From Oscheius onirici (taxonomy: Eukaryota > Nematoda > Chromadorea > Rhabditida > Rhabditidae): a stretch of 64,000 bases of DNA. The stretch covers positions 4,650,001 to 4,714,000 of the forward strand of contig OW051471.1 in assembly GCA_932521025.1 (NCBI GenBank), in the 5' to 3' direction. Within the stretch, counting starts at the first letter, position 1. Each line of letters begins with the position of its first letter. A program made the position numbers and the translations under genes. This document shows, piece after piece, positions 42,756 through 55,919 of the stretch. The notes beneath the pieces were generated by a model, which was not told the origin of the DNA, made no database searches, and saw nothing but the letters and a program-made list of their open reading frames with translations.

Positions 42756-44443
42756 TTACTCCGAAAGAGTTCTGTCCTGACATTTAGTCAGAATCCTATA
42801 TCGCTCTGTGTTCTCTCCCGGACCATTTTGTCGGGCCTTTTGTGAAAAACTTTTCACCTGGTCGTACTGGAGAGTCAATTCTTTCTTCCCAGAATCGAAG
42901 ATGGTCTTACAGTCGGCATTACAGACGACCAGGCGATAATGAATCGCTCTGTCCGTCTTCAAGTTGACAGAATATGGGGTGGCTGTGTGGAAGCAGTTTC
43001 TTTTGAGTGTTATCAAGCTAAATATTAAATTGGGAGGAGTCACGTAGAAGTCATACCCTCTACTGTAGGTTACGACGACATCGACACAATTGTTGAAACC
43101 GACCCATCTCCACGTTTTGGGAGAGGCTTCCACCACTCTACCCCCACGCAGACACGAGAGATAGAAATTTTCATCCGAGATTTCAGATACACTGAGAATA
43201 AATTGAATTGATCAGAAGAAGAAGAACAGACCTTTTCGGGTTTTCCTCATTTATGAGTAGCGTTTTCCATTGATCGATCATCAAAACTCGAATGATGTCC
43301 TTCGGGATCAATTTGTCTCCTTCAATTTCAGCTATGCTACAGGAAGAGGTCAGAAGATGATGAAGACGGAGAGAGGCGAACAGTTCGGCGTTTGAATAGA
43401 ACAGAAAGTAGTCGTCTTGCTTTTGAAGAAACTTCCGAACATGCTCGGTCAAGTCTTCCTCATTAAGCATTGTGTGTTCAGCATTGTGTTGCAGATAAAT
43501 CCACTAGAGAATGAGTCAAATATGGAGAAACTAACATTTTTGACCATTCGATAGAGATCCGCCTCTCCATCTATGACGAGAAGATCCATTGACGAAAGCA
43601 GTTCGTGGAAGTCGTCTTTTCTGAACCATCTTTCGAAGAAAGAAAGATAGACACCTACTCGAGTTCTCCGAGAAGAGTATAGTTCTTCATCAGCCGCCAA
43701 AAGTTGTTCTTCAGATGTTGCATGCAATCTTTTCTCAGCTGGACCAGACCATAGAGCTTGGCCATGTTGTTGAATCGGACGACATTTGTCGCTGTAATGA
43801 ATTCGGACAGTTCTTCGTCACATTTTGACAGGACACCTTCCTGAAGCGAAAGTTTGAAATAGAGGAATGGGCTCACATGTTTGAAGAAAGAAGCAGCGGC
43901 TATTATGCTGGACAAATTGTCAATTGTGTACTCAATCTCGTCGTTGTAGAGAGACCCGAAAACGGCATGCAGTCCTTTAACAATTTTTTTTTCTAGAAAA
44001 TGAGGAAAAGAAACCTTCTTTAGTGATATTTCTGTCAGGAAACTCCAGCTGGAAGTCAGTCTTTTTAGAGTCTTCCCACTCTCCGTCCAGAAGAACCTAG
44101 AAAGGGACATTTTTAAATTCTGATTATATGAAACCTCAAAGTAGGTACATTGGCGAAGATAGATCTTGTGGAGATTCCATGTGTGACCGAGAGCAGTGAT
44201 TCTGATGTCCGAACCTTCTCCCTCAAAACATGTTCGAAACAAAATGCTTTCAGTTACCTGTAGATATAACTTCTCGTAGACATACTTGGCCGTATCCAGT
44301 TTGGTCACTTTCACAGGACTGTCTGATCCCCCAGATTTCAACTTTCTTTTCCTACTGACCGGAGAACTCGGACCCGGGCCATCGCTGCTACTCTCACTAT
44401 CTTGTGAACCAAATCCGCCCAGTCGGTCCAACGAATTTCCCAT
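42756..44443 (-). CDS. gcl-1: Germ cell-less family BTB/BACK protein
   Basis: Nuclear-envelope-associated Cul3 adaptor; in flies required for germ-cell fate. Start MGNSLDRLGGFGSQDSESSS, with a glycine at position 2 that could be myristoylated as reported for the fly protein. A basic stretch SPVSRKRKLKSG follows, then the BTB domain (FEGEGSDIRITALGHTWNLH, KIYLRQCTYF, VFGSLYNDEIEYTIDNLSSI, IAAASFFKH) and BACK region (ATNVVRFNNMAKLYGLVQL, LLVIDGEADLYRMVK). The C-terminal GCL domain holds TWRWVGFNNCVDVVVTYSRG and LQYDQVKSFSQKARQ. Length and order match GMCL1. Introns about 35-50 nt. Confidence 0.85.
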
Positions 44444-44957
44444 TTCACATATCTGAAACCGATATTCAATGCTGAAGTATAAATTAGACGAAATTTAAGT
44501 GGTGTTTCGGATCAGCTGGTCACAACAATAATGGCAACTGTCCAAGGAAGATCAGATGCGCAGGTTGGTGAGGGTACGGTAGTCGATCAGCTGTTTGACA
44601 GGGTTAGACGAAGAGTCTTTGCCTCGATCAAAATAACCAAAATTTAAATATTTAGTTATACAAAAGTAGTTAGATTTCGAAATACTGTACTTTCTTGAAT
44701 GTTTAGTCATTAGTTACAGTAATTATCTTTGAGTATTTCGGACTTTGTGAACAATGAGGCTTGTACCATTGATGTGAATAGCCTTTATTGGATCTGGGAC
44801 TTTTCAAAAGGCGAGACTGCTTCTCCAGCGCTGTCTTTCGGGTTGAGAATCTTGTCGTTGAATGCGATGGAGTCGTCTCTCGGAAGGACCACACGAGGCT
44901 GCGTCTGCTATGTTTGGAACAGACTGTCGGTACTGAACAACTACTCTATCAAAGAAT

Positions 44958-46622
44958 TCAGTCACAAACCGTGTCGCGTTGTCTCAACTCTGAGCCATGA
45001 GCTCCGAAATAGCACTCGGGAAGAAGATCTTTTCGTTTAGCGTTGAGCAGTTTTTCCTCTTCCTCTTTGACCCAGCTGAAATCGATTTCGCTCTGATCAG
45101 CCCTCATCTGCGTCGTTCCCAAGGACGACTTTGACCCGTATTGGCCTCTGAAAAAAGTCTTTATTCCATTCTCCAAGTCTTTTACCTCACAATGGGTAGT
45201 GCATAGTTGGTCGTCTCAGACTCTTCTTTCCTCTGAACTCGAACTTCGATAGTTCTCGATCCATCAAATTGTGTCCCTTTGCTGCCTAAATTCTCGCACT
45301 TTAGGTGTCGATCACCTCACAAACCCGTGTTGATGATACGATCTACGGTCGGTGCTTCGCTGCTGCTGGTTACGGGAGAGCTGGACAGAGAGGATCGTCC
45401 TCCAAGACTACTGACTGTACTCTTCTGTGGATGAAGTCGTTTCCATTGCTCTCTTAAGCGCGATTCTGCTCTATCGAGCTCGGCCCTGAAGCGATTTGAT
45501 TGAACACGGAGGACAATTATGGACTGAGACTGGATCCGGCGGGTCAAAATGACAGGAAAATTGTAACTACAGGATACACTCCGTGGTCTCTTTTTCTGAC
45601 TCTGCCAAATCTCTCGGATCAGTTCATAAAGGCTCAGAGAATGTCCTTGACGCGGCGAAGATTAGCGGGATAACTCTAGACTTTCAACTACAAGTTCTGG
45701 AGTGTCTCTACCAGAAGAGTGTCTAATGTGGCCAGTACCCATTCTGCCATCTAATATGTAGTGTTAAACGGACGAGCGACTATTTCGATTCGATTCATCG
45801 TCCATATCAGAAACAACTGCTTTTGGGCTTAACGACCCAGTCGCTAGCGAGTTTCTCAGTCGATTCATCAAAGAGACAGACATTTGCATTCAACATCAGG
45901 TCGAGGACGCGATTGCGGGGTCAATGCTGGAATGAAATCTGAGTGTGTGCTCATTCTCCCGATTGACAGCTCGCGTTCTCGAACTGTGACTTTTGGTACG
46001 GGATGGACCTCTCGAGGCGGTTTCCGTAATGAGTGGTCGAGCGAGCAGGTGTGAAGAGCCCCCTCTCTCGGAAATAAACAAACGGTCTCTGAGACCTGGT
46101 CATAGGGCTCTCTTTTGTTGCCTTGAATGGCAGAGCGTATACACCGACGAGGTACAGGTCAGCGGGGGAACCAGCTGTGAGTCTTTCCTCACCTTTGCAA
46201 GTCGTCGACGGAAAGTGTTCTCGAGTTGTACAGGCGAGGTGGAGATGGGTATCTGGGTGGAGGGGGCATGAAATGCGATGGGGGAACAGGCATCGGAGTC
46301 AGTCCCAGTTTCTGAACTTGTTTTAATTTGCCTTCTAAATATAAATAACCTTCATGATCTTCCACTGTTTCTTGTCCATCTTCTCTAATTTTTTGAGGGT
46401 TTTCAAGTCAGGAATAATGATCGGAGTGTCGACTGGAACGGCATTTAGACTCAACCTGCTTCCCCCGAGTCGTCTGTCCATAAACACTTGTGGCGGAGGA
46501 TGATTGAAGGTGTTCCTTGGAGGAAAGTCCAAGAAAGGCTCAATATAGGCAGCCGGAGGTGGTCGTTTGCCATAGGGCAAGGTGTGAGGAGAATACGGGG
46601 AAGAGGACGACCGATTACCCAT
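44958..46622 (-). CDS. Uncharacterised Ser/Pro-rich coiled-coil locus, one or two genes
   Basis: Exon-like minus-strand segments: start MGNRSSSSPYSPHTLPYGKR, whose MGNRSS pattern fits N-myristoylation; then Pro-rich VPPSHFMPPPPRYPSPPRL, LYDQVSETVCLFPREG, a possible coiled coil (QSIIVLRVQSNRFRAELDRA, ESRLREQWKRLHPQKS), Ser-rich SSLGGRSSLSSSPVTSSSE, and IDFSWVKEEEEKLLNAKRKD. Frames are good within each block but the joins between about 45,560 and 45,900 are unresolved, so this may be two adjacent genes. The 3' end may extend to about 44,720. No recognised domain. It lies between the gcl-1 start and the divergent G-gamma gene. Confidence 0.4.
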
Positions 46623-46878
46623 TCGGATAGGCACGAGTCTCTCGCGCGCGGGGCGTGGTCTCCGACTGTTCGAGGTCGGATAGCATATGGGAAGCGCAAA
46701 AACTGGGATAACATTTGGACAGGGCTTCCTGTAGATTTGAAAGAACTGAAAGACCTACTAAAATTGTTCCCTCTAATAAAGCTCTTTCAAACAGAACAAT
46801 TCTCTCCGCCCCTCAAAATTGTAGCCAGTATCCGTGGTTACCTCTCACTCACTCTCATCTACTTTCTCGACCACTACC

Positions 46879-47195
46879 ATGCCTCCGAAAGCAGCCGCAG
46901 TTGGAACAGTTGATCCGAACAAGGAGGTTCTCGGAGGAAAGCAGAAAGAAGTTGAACAGCTGCGTCGCGAAGCGCTACTACCACGACTACCAGTTTCGGA
47001 GACTGCAAGAGAGTTTGTTCTTGTTGTATTGATTAAAAGGGAGATTCAGTATGGTTCAGTACTGTGAGGATAACAAACAACATGATCCACAAATGAACGG
47101 AATCACAAACACTTCCACCAAGTCAGTTCTTCCTTCACATTCCATAACCCAATTTCAGTCCGTTCCAGGAGAAGAGGAGCTGTGTGATTCTCTGA
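46879..47195 (+). CDS. Heterotrimeric G-protein gamma subunit
   Basis: Partner of G-beta in receptor signalling at the plasma membrane. Three exons give about 80 residues: MPPKAAAVGTVDPNKEVLGG, KQKEVEQLRREALLPRLPVS (the coiled coil that binds G-beta), MVQYCEDNKQHDPQMNG and the end NPFQEKRSCVIL. NPFxEK followed by a CAAX box is the family signature; the final Leu predicts geranylgeranylation. The two introns are 36-37 nt. It is divergent from the Ser/Pro-rich locus, 256 bp away. Which of the worm gamma genes it corresponds to cannot be fixed by eye. Confidence 0.9.
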
Positions 47196-47333
47196 AGAAA
47201 CTTTGTGATATTTGAAGAATGAAAATGTTGATCGAATGCTCTCTCCCAGTCATTCTTAAAAGTCGATCAGCCCGACAAACAGCTCTGCTATTTGCCATCA
47301 GATTATGGTGCTTCCCCTACTCGATTCATTTCA

Positions 47334-47850
47334 ATGTCGCGCAGTCGAAGTGAGAGTTTTCGGTCGGCTATTACTCGAAAAGCGTCTGGAATCCTTCGTT
47401 CTCCACCTCCTCCTCTCTCATCAGTTGAACTCGGTCCTCTAGCCAATGTCGATCCCGTCCATCCTACAAACATTCTCTCGTTCAGGTGCTCGTTTTGGAA
47501 CAGTCCTTCAAGTAGTTTCAGATGTGAATGCGGCTATATCAAAAATCACATCATCTGCTTGGGAGACTTAGTGGATCGAGAGCAAAAGTTGTTCAACTTC
47601 TGCGGTGGAATCTTCGTTGTCAAAGGAGAGCATGCGGAATGTTCTAGATGCAGGTTCAGTTATTACTCTTTCATCTGACTAATTGAGTTTCAGAAAAACC
47701 GATCGAACCGTTGTGTACAACTGTTCGTTCTGTGGCAAAGAGACTGAAGTCATCGTCGCTCTGGCCTCTTGGTGGAGTCGAATGGGCTCACGAGACTTAC
47801 ATCCTCTGGAAGATATAACAGAAGAACGCGCCGCGTTTTCACTAGATTGA
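47334..47850 (+). CDS. Cys-rich (zinc-ribbon-like) protein, unrecognised
   Basis: Start MSRSRSESFRSAITRKASGI, a basic/Ser-rich and Pro-rich N-terminus, then cysteine pairs FRCECGYIKNHIICLG, NFCGGIFVV, HAECSRCRKTD and YNCSFCGKETEVIVAL. One intron (about 47,655-47,693) is removed. The CxC, CxxC and CxxC spacing suggests two zinc-binding knuckles, but no named family comes to mind. It follows the G-gamma gene by about 140 bp on the same strand, close enough to be operonic; that is inference. It converges on the transporter gene with 88 bp between stops. Confidence 0.6.
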
Positions 47851-47938
47851 ATTTGTATTCAAAGAACAATGCTAAAGAATTAGCTACAGAAAGCTCCCTG
47901 ATTTTTTGGCTTTGGTTGGAATGCTTCGAAGTAGAAGA

Positions 47939-50069
47939 TTATTCTTGTTCAGCGGTCAGTGCTTCTTCCTCCGGCTTCTTGGCTATCGTCTGCAGCTCTG
48001 TTCCTTCGGTGGAAGACGCATTCTCAATGTCGGCGATTGTCTCCGGAAGGGGCTTGCCCATGGTTTCGGGAAGAAGAAGCAGAGTCACGATTCCGGCAGA
48101 GACTGCCAGCACTCCGAATGGGATAATCATGAACACTTTGCCGTATCTCTCTACCTGGAAACTTTCAATTTTCAATCATCTCTTAATTAGTCGATACTAC
48201 AACCGACCCTCTCGTGACTATGGAATTGTATCTGTTTGTTATTGGAGGAACTCACAATCCACATGGCGATGAAGGAGGCAGCAATAGCTCCGACACGAGC
48301 GATCGTACTGCAACATCCCATGGCACTGTTTCTGAACAAATGATTGGGGAAAAATTCTGTGAAATCTGACTACCTGATAACAGTTGGGAAGAGTTCTGGA
48401 CAGTAGGTGTAAATGGAGGCGTAGGTCGCAGTGATGGCTCCCTTGGTTATCATCATCTGACAGATGGCAATGGCCGGAGTGGCTGAATCTCCCATCAGCC
48501 AGTTTATTATCAGAATGACTCCAGCGATGAAGAAGCCGCTGCTCAAGAGAATACGACGACCGAATCTGTTGCACAAATGAAAATAGGAGAAAGTGTCTTT
48601 TACCTATCGATTGTCAAGTAGACGAGAAATAGAGCGGGAATCTCTATTACTGCTCCGAAGATAAAGTTGATGTAGAGATCTCCTCCCAAGACGTTCGTCT
48701 TCATAGCCATTCCGTAGTAGACCATCGAGACGACGGGCCTGCCAAATTGAATGCCCTGCTTGTTCGATCAACTTACCAAAGATAAAAGGCGACCAGAGTT
48801 CTTTTGCGCAGTTCGGGAGTTTTGAAAAGATCCGTGAATCCGGACTTCTTGATTTTACCCGTAGCTGTGGTAGTGTCAGCATCGAACTCGAGCAGATCCC
48901 ACCATTTCGGTGGAAGAGTGGCGCCGTTTGTTTTGGCGGCCTTTTGAAGAATCTTGTCCGCTTCTTCGAATCTCTTCTGAGAAACCAACCAACGGGCGCT
49001 CTCAGGCACTAGCCTGTTCAAAAGACTGGATTGATTCAGAAGATGACTCACCACCAATAGGACAAGAAGAGAATGGCAGGCGAGCAGATGACAATGTGAA
49101 GCCAACGGTAGTCGGTTACGTACCAGGCCTCCAAGCCTAGAATGATCTAAAGACTGTTCCTGTAGCCAATCACAATGAGTTCAACCTGTCCAAGGGCGAA
49201 AAAGGCGCCAGTGATGACTGAGGCCAGTTTGCGATACTGCGGTCCGACCAATTCCATACCGATAACTACGGCAATCACGAAAATTCCTGGATGAGAGAAG
49301 CCAGTTCCAGCTCTGTTTTGAACATTCGAAATAAACAAATCATACGATACCTGAAAAGGGCATAGAGCCACCACCAAGGAGCAGCAGCTACTCCCAGACC
49401 GCAGGTGATCTGTATCAGAATGGCCAGGAAGAAGACCTTCTTCCTTCCGATTCGATCGCCCAGGATTCCGAAAACCATCGAGCCGGCCATTTGACCAATG
49501 TAGTAGGCGGCTTGGATGAAGGCCTTGATCCAGCCTCTGTCACACGTAATGTTCCACTTAAGTTTGTAAGAAAATGAAAAGAGAAAAGGGTACCGCCTCA
49601 ATGGCAGTCAGTTTGACGTTCCCACGGTAGAAAACGTGCTCCTCGCAGACTCCGTCTTCCAAAGCACAACCGTCTCCATAGACACACTAAATACTTAATT
49701 CTTCTTTTGATTCGTCTGAACACACATAAACTCCCGGATGACCATTTTCGGAAATGTTAGCTTTGTCTTCTCCGCGGAAACACTCCGTGGCATTCAGAGC
49801 TTCCGTATAGTACTGACTTTCGAATATCTCTCCGCGAAGAGCACATCTGAACAAGTTTTTTTTTCTAAATCAAACTAAAAAAACCTGTAGGGAACTTGGA
49901 TGGCTGCGAACGTCCAGCTGAGAGCGTGCATACTCACAAAGATTGTGGGAAGACAGACCAAAAAGAACTGAATCTTTTGGAATCTAAACTTTACGTCTTT
50001 TTAAACAATTCAAAAGACTCACTTTCCCATTTCTCCTAAATTGGAGAAAAGGAATTCGTCAAACTTCAT
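47939..50069 (-). CDS. SLC22-type organic ion transporter (MFS)
   Basis: Twelve-TM plasma-membrane transporter of the organic cation/anion family. Start MKFDEFLFSNLGEMGK, TM1 (FFLVCLPTIFVSMHALSWTF), then a large extracellular loop with Cys residues and an NIS glycosylation site (ECFRGEDKANISENG), WNITCDRGWIKA, the MFS signature GILGDRIGRKKVFFLAI, further helices, the loop LVPESARWLVSQKRFEEADK (the SLC22 PESxRWL motif), and TM segments to LPETMGKPLPETIADIE near the C-terminus. Domain order and the PESARWL and GDRIGRK motifs are typical. About ten introns, mostly 40-55 nt. Substrate cannot be told from sequence. Confidence 0.85.
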
Positions 50070-50696
50070 CCTGCCAGTTTAATCTGAATAAATTTCGTAA
50101 ACGAGACAGGAGTAAGTGGGCGAGAGAGATAACGAAGGACACAACTGCATAAACAGCGCTACTGTTTATACAAGTTCCGTCGGTTCGATTCACGCTTTTT
50201 ACGGCAATGAATAGTGTCTGTATTGACAATGACTAGCACTTCGTAGAGACGCCGGGGCAGCAAAAAGATACGAGGCGTCAATTATGACTGATAGCTGACC
50301 GCGATCTCGATACTATCACTTTCCGGACTATAAAAGTGTGAAGAGCATAAAAGACGGAACAAACAAAAGAGACGGATGATATATTCAACATGTTGTAGCG
50401 GGAGGGCAAAGCCGAAACGGATTGATTTTGTTATGCGGAGCCATCTTCCAAATGACCCGGTTCCCGAAATATCTGTGATTCAAGGGAATTACTGGCAGAC
50501 AGCTGACCGAAAGTCATTTGAAAATAACCTGGGTGAGAGGGAGCGCGATTGTGCCCATTAGTCGGGTGGATGACGGTGTTGAGAGAAACGAGAGCAGGAA
50601 ACTCCCACGGGTATCAGTTGGGTTGCACTTTTGATCATTTTATTACGGAATGTTATGAACAATGGAGGTCTATTACGAAAAAAAAGATAGGAGATC
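50070..50696. other. Intergenic; nothing recognised
   Basis: Upstream of the transporter and downstream of the MYST gene. It holds short frames only; no repeat or RNA gene was seen. Confidence 0.4.
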
Positions 50697-52511
<1,815 letters not shown>

Positions 52512-52789
52512 CTTTATGCGATACTGCCAATTTCCTAATTCCTTTCTTCAAGTATTTCAAAGATCCGACTTAGAATCAAGCAAAGCTAAGCAAAATCCGG
52601 TTTATTTTTCGACCACTGGTGTAAACACCACGGGGAAAACAAAAATCTAATAAGCATTCTCTATTTTAATATAATTAGTACAAATGCAACATTGGAAAAC
52701 TCGTACAATGCGAGACAAACCAAAAGATCGACTGACAGTTATTACAACAAATAGATGCGCTGGGCGGCGAGAAAGGAAAAGAAGCGAAT

Positions 52790-53648
52790 CTACTTCTCGG
52801 GCTCAGAGGCTGGAGTATTGTCGATTTCTTGGATCACCTCGGTGAGAGCATTGCGGAAACTCTCCAATGAAGACTTGGGGATGGTGATCATATTACGGAA
52901 TCCGGATATTTGCTTCACCTAAACAAAATGTTGTTAGAAAAGAAATATATGATAACATACTTCGGAGACACGCACAAAGGTACCACGATCGTTCTGTCCG
53001 ACGTCGAAGTAGAAAGTCTTGTTGCTTTCAGCCGTGACGGACTTCGACTTGGGCAAATTAGTAGTGGCAGATTCAGTGATGTATCCGGCCGAGTATTTGT
53101 CGAGCAATTCAGTAAGAACATCACGCATTTCGGTCAAGCCTTGGAGAGGAATAGCAATCTGAAATAGTTTTTAATGAAATAATGACAAAAGTTACCTGGA
53201 TACGAGGAGCACGCGGATTCGAGACGGTCTGAGCAACTCGCAGGAAACGACCACGTGAATTCTCCTTCAGATCCAAATAGTAACGACGAGAGTCGCAAAC
53301 CAAAGTCTCAGATTTGAGCGTATTGCCATCGGCAGCTTCCTTCTCCGAAAATGGGGCCAGGGTCTCCGAATGTGCGATCATCTCGGAAAGACGATCACGG
53401 AGCTGTACAGCGGCAGCCAAAGAAAGAATAAGTCTCGACTTGTAGGTAGAGCCCATCTGAAAGATTTCTGTTCAATAAAAAAAAAAGATCGTTACCTCGC
53501 TGATTTTGATGCAGCGTCCACGCTCGTTCTGCTTGACATCAACATAGTAGCGCTTGTGGGAAATGTTCAGCTGCTTGCTCTCGAGCTCATCATCCCTCTC
53601 TCCACCCTTCTTGCGTTCCTTGCGATCACCACTTCCACTGTCCGACAT
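52790..53648 (-). CDS. plp-1: Pur-alpha family nucleic-acid-binding protein
   Basis: Purine-rich DNA/RNA-binding protein. Start MSDSGSGDRKERKKGGERDD, then three PUR repeats: KQLNISHKRYYVDVKQNERG then RCIKISE, ETLVCDSRRYYLDLKENSRG then RFLRVAQ, and TFYFDVGQNDRGTFVRVSE. Each is followed by a helix (SRLILSLAAAVQLRDRLSEM, TEMRDVLTELLDKYSAGYI, SSLESFRNALTEVIQEIDN). The three-repeat layout and the KxNxRGRF motifs match Pur-alpha/PLP-1 throughout. Ends TPASEPEK. Three short introns. It sits head-to-tail upstream of mys-1 with about 280 bp between. Confidence 0.9.
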
Positions 53649-54079
53649 TATAATTACCCTTCAAACGTTCAAGATGGTACCTTCTTCTAATAGGTCAGCC
53701 TGAGCCGAACCGAACAAGCTGAAAAACCACGGTAGGAAAGATTTGTATAAAAGGAAAACAAATTGAACGTGTGGTTTTTCTAGCAAGAATTCATCAAATT
53801 AAGAAGTAAATAAAAACCATCTGCGCTGCGCAGCCGCAGTCGTGAAAAATGACCACAGAGCAGTTTTTAGCCCTAGAGCACATCATGAGAAATGCCTTTA
53901 GAAAATTTACGGTTGTGAAGAAATTGTACACTTGCTACAGCCGATTGCTAACGACAAACGATTATGTCTTAACTTGAAAATGTCATCTTTCCTTTTACCA
54001 CGTCGACAACACGAGGAAAAAAACCTTTTTGAGGATGATGGGTGAAAAAATACGGAAAACACGAACGTTTTTAGGGTTT
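53649..54079. other. plp-1 upstream region; no gene
   Basis: Short frames only. The proximal 100 bases are the likely promoter of plp-1. Confidence 0.4.
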
Positions 54080-54499
54080 GGAACAGGATTGGCAAACCTG
54101 GCCGGCCAGGTTGGGCTTTGCGGCCGGCTAAAAAAATTCATTTCGCATTTTTTTCTGATTTTTTTTGTTACCAAATACGTCCCCCGATTAGATATAGTTT
54201 TGTCATCATCGAATTTTTTTTACCGAATTTCATCAAAAAACCGCATTTTTGTCGTCAGTTTTCGATTTTCTTCTAATTTTTCTGATGGCAAAACTAAATC
54301 TAATCGGGGGACGTATTTGGAAACAAAAAAATCAGAAAAAAATGCGAAATTAATTTTTTAGCCCGCCTAAAGTCCAAGAGCAAAATTTGCCAACCCTATT
54401 TGGAATTAATTTTTCAGGGTGGAATACTGTACATCTTTCGGCGATCGTATTAGAGAGGCGCGAGTTTGAAAAATTGTTCGAAAAAGGGTCTACGCTCGT

Positions 54500-54900
54500 T
54501 ATATTAAGGCGCGTCATAAGTATTTAAAAATTGCTCATAACTTTTTCCAAATTCAACGAAATCGAGCAAACTCGGTTCCAAAATGTAGGTCTAACCTAGG
54601 CCAAATTAATAGGCTATATGAGAGACCTGGATATCTTACCGTCTGAGCACAGTGAACGGTTCAAGTTTTGACAAAAACATCATTTTGCCCATAACTCTTC
54701 AGGGCATTTTGCTTTTTTGAAAACGATTTTTGACTTTGGGAACACCCCTAAACTGAAAATGTCCCGATGGCGCAGTGGGTTTGGGAAATTCACGCTGGAG
54801 AGACCCGGGTTCAAGTCCGCCGAGAGGAAATCTTTTTGTTTTTTAACTGTAGCATTCTACTGGGCTAAATATCACTCCTGTAAAATATCAGCTCGATAGG
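54500..54900 (+). repeat. Left 400-bp arm of palindrome, with tRNA-like boxes
   Basis: Reverse complement of 55,012-55,411 with modest divergence; spacer about 111 bp. At about 54,764-54,820 it carries TGGCGCAGTGGG (A-box) and GGGTTCAAGTCCG (B-box) spaced as in a tRNA gene, but the flanks do not form an acceptor stem. Suggests a tRNA-derived SINE copied in inverted orientation. Confidence 0.85.
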
Positions 54901-55011
54901 CTTTGTGGTTTAGGCTCTGGAACGATTTTGATTCCTAAATTTCGACCATGTACTCCCTACCTCATTGTGAATTTTTGAGCTCGAATTTGATTTTTTGAGA
55001 AAAATACTGAT

Positions 55012-55411
55012 CCAATCGAGCTGATATTTTATAGGGGTGATATTTAGCACAGTAGAATGCTACTGTTGAAAAACAAAAAGATTTCCTCTCGGCGGACTCG
55101 AACCCTGGTCGCTCCAGCGTGAATTTCCCAAACCCACTGCGCCATCGGGACATTTTCAGTTTCGACATGATCCCAAAGTCAAAAATCGTTTTCAAAAAAG
55201 CAAAATGCCCTGAAGAGTTATGGGCAAAATGATGTTTTTGTCAAAACTTGAGCCGTTCACTGTGCTCAGACGGTAAGATATCCAGGTCTCTCATATAGCC
55301 TATTAATTCGGCCTAGGTTAGACCTACATTTTGGAACCGAGATTGCTCGATTTCGTTGAATTTGGAAAAAGTTATGAGCAGTTTTTAAATACTTATGACG
55401 CGCCCTAATAT
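55012..55411 (-). repeat. Right 400-bp arm of palindrome, with tRNA-like boxes
   Basis: Inverted partner of 54,500-54,900. Read on the minus strand it has the same A-box and a B-box GGGTTCGAGTCCG, closer to consensus than the left arm's. The box region is kept in both arms, consistent with a tRNA-derived origin; it was not folded. Confidence 0.85.
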
Positions 55412-55879
55412 TTTGATTACAACTGAACCAATCTGTCTGATCCGAAAACAGTCCATACGTATTTGGAAACAAAAAAAATCAGAAAAAAAAGCGAAATGAA
55501 TTTTTTTAGCCATAAGTCAGGCAAAAGCCCCTTTTTTGCCAAAAGCATTATAGTTCCTCCTCCTGTTTTCTGCTAGACCATTCGTGACCGACTTCGCTAT
55601 GCTTTTTCTAGCGCGATCACGATCTGAGAGTCACCAGAGTCAATGGGTATCAGACTTTTCGGTACTTTTATGATACATGGAACATATTTATTGCTGCCTA
55701 TTAAAACTAGTTATTAGGGAAAGTTCATTTGTAATTAATTAGATAGATTTATTCTTACATAATTGGTTTCGCAAATTTTTACTGTACTATTCAATATGCT
55801 TCTCCAATCGACCATTTGGACATGTTTTGCTGGACGGTAGAAGGCGGCGTTGTTGGAGTAATGCCACGGCTTCTTCTTG

Positions 55880-55919
55880 GGGGTGAGACGTTAGTTCCGC
55901 GGAACTAACGTCTCACCCC
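55880..55919. repeat. Perfect 40-bp palindrome
   Basis: Two exact 20-nt inverted halves with no loop, centred on TTCCGCGGAA at 55,895-55,904; the outer part is GGGGTGAGACGTTAG and its reverse complement. A degraded relative lies at about 56,047-56,080 (GACGTTAGTTTCGCGCCG, then GGTGAGACG). The repeated end motif suggests termini of a small mobile element. Confidence 0.9.

Larger units (their letters stand above)
54080..55516. mobile_element. Nested foldback repeat element
   Basis: Composite of inverted repeats. The outer termini (about 54,123-54,186 and 55,458-55,516) are inverted copies of a block with GCTAAAAAAATTCATTTCGC and CAAATACG; a third copy at about 54,305-54,363 closes an inner palindrome with CCCCCGATTAGAT / ATCTAATCGGGGG. 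Inside lies a larger palindrome with roughly 400-bp arms. No protein-coding frame is convincing. This is non-autonomous repeat DNA, probably built by successive insertions. Confidence 0.75.

Noticed and set aside
54756-54830. A functional tRNA gene
   Set aside because: A and B boxes are good, but the flanks do not form an acceptor stem and the unit is part of a repeat arm.
54717-54899. A coding frame shared by both palindrome arms
   Set aside because: The same frame appears in inverted copies because the DNA is repeated; it spans the tRNA-like boxes and has no domain.
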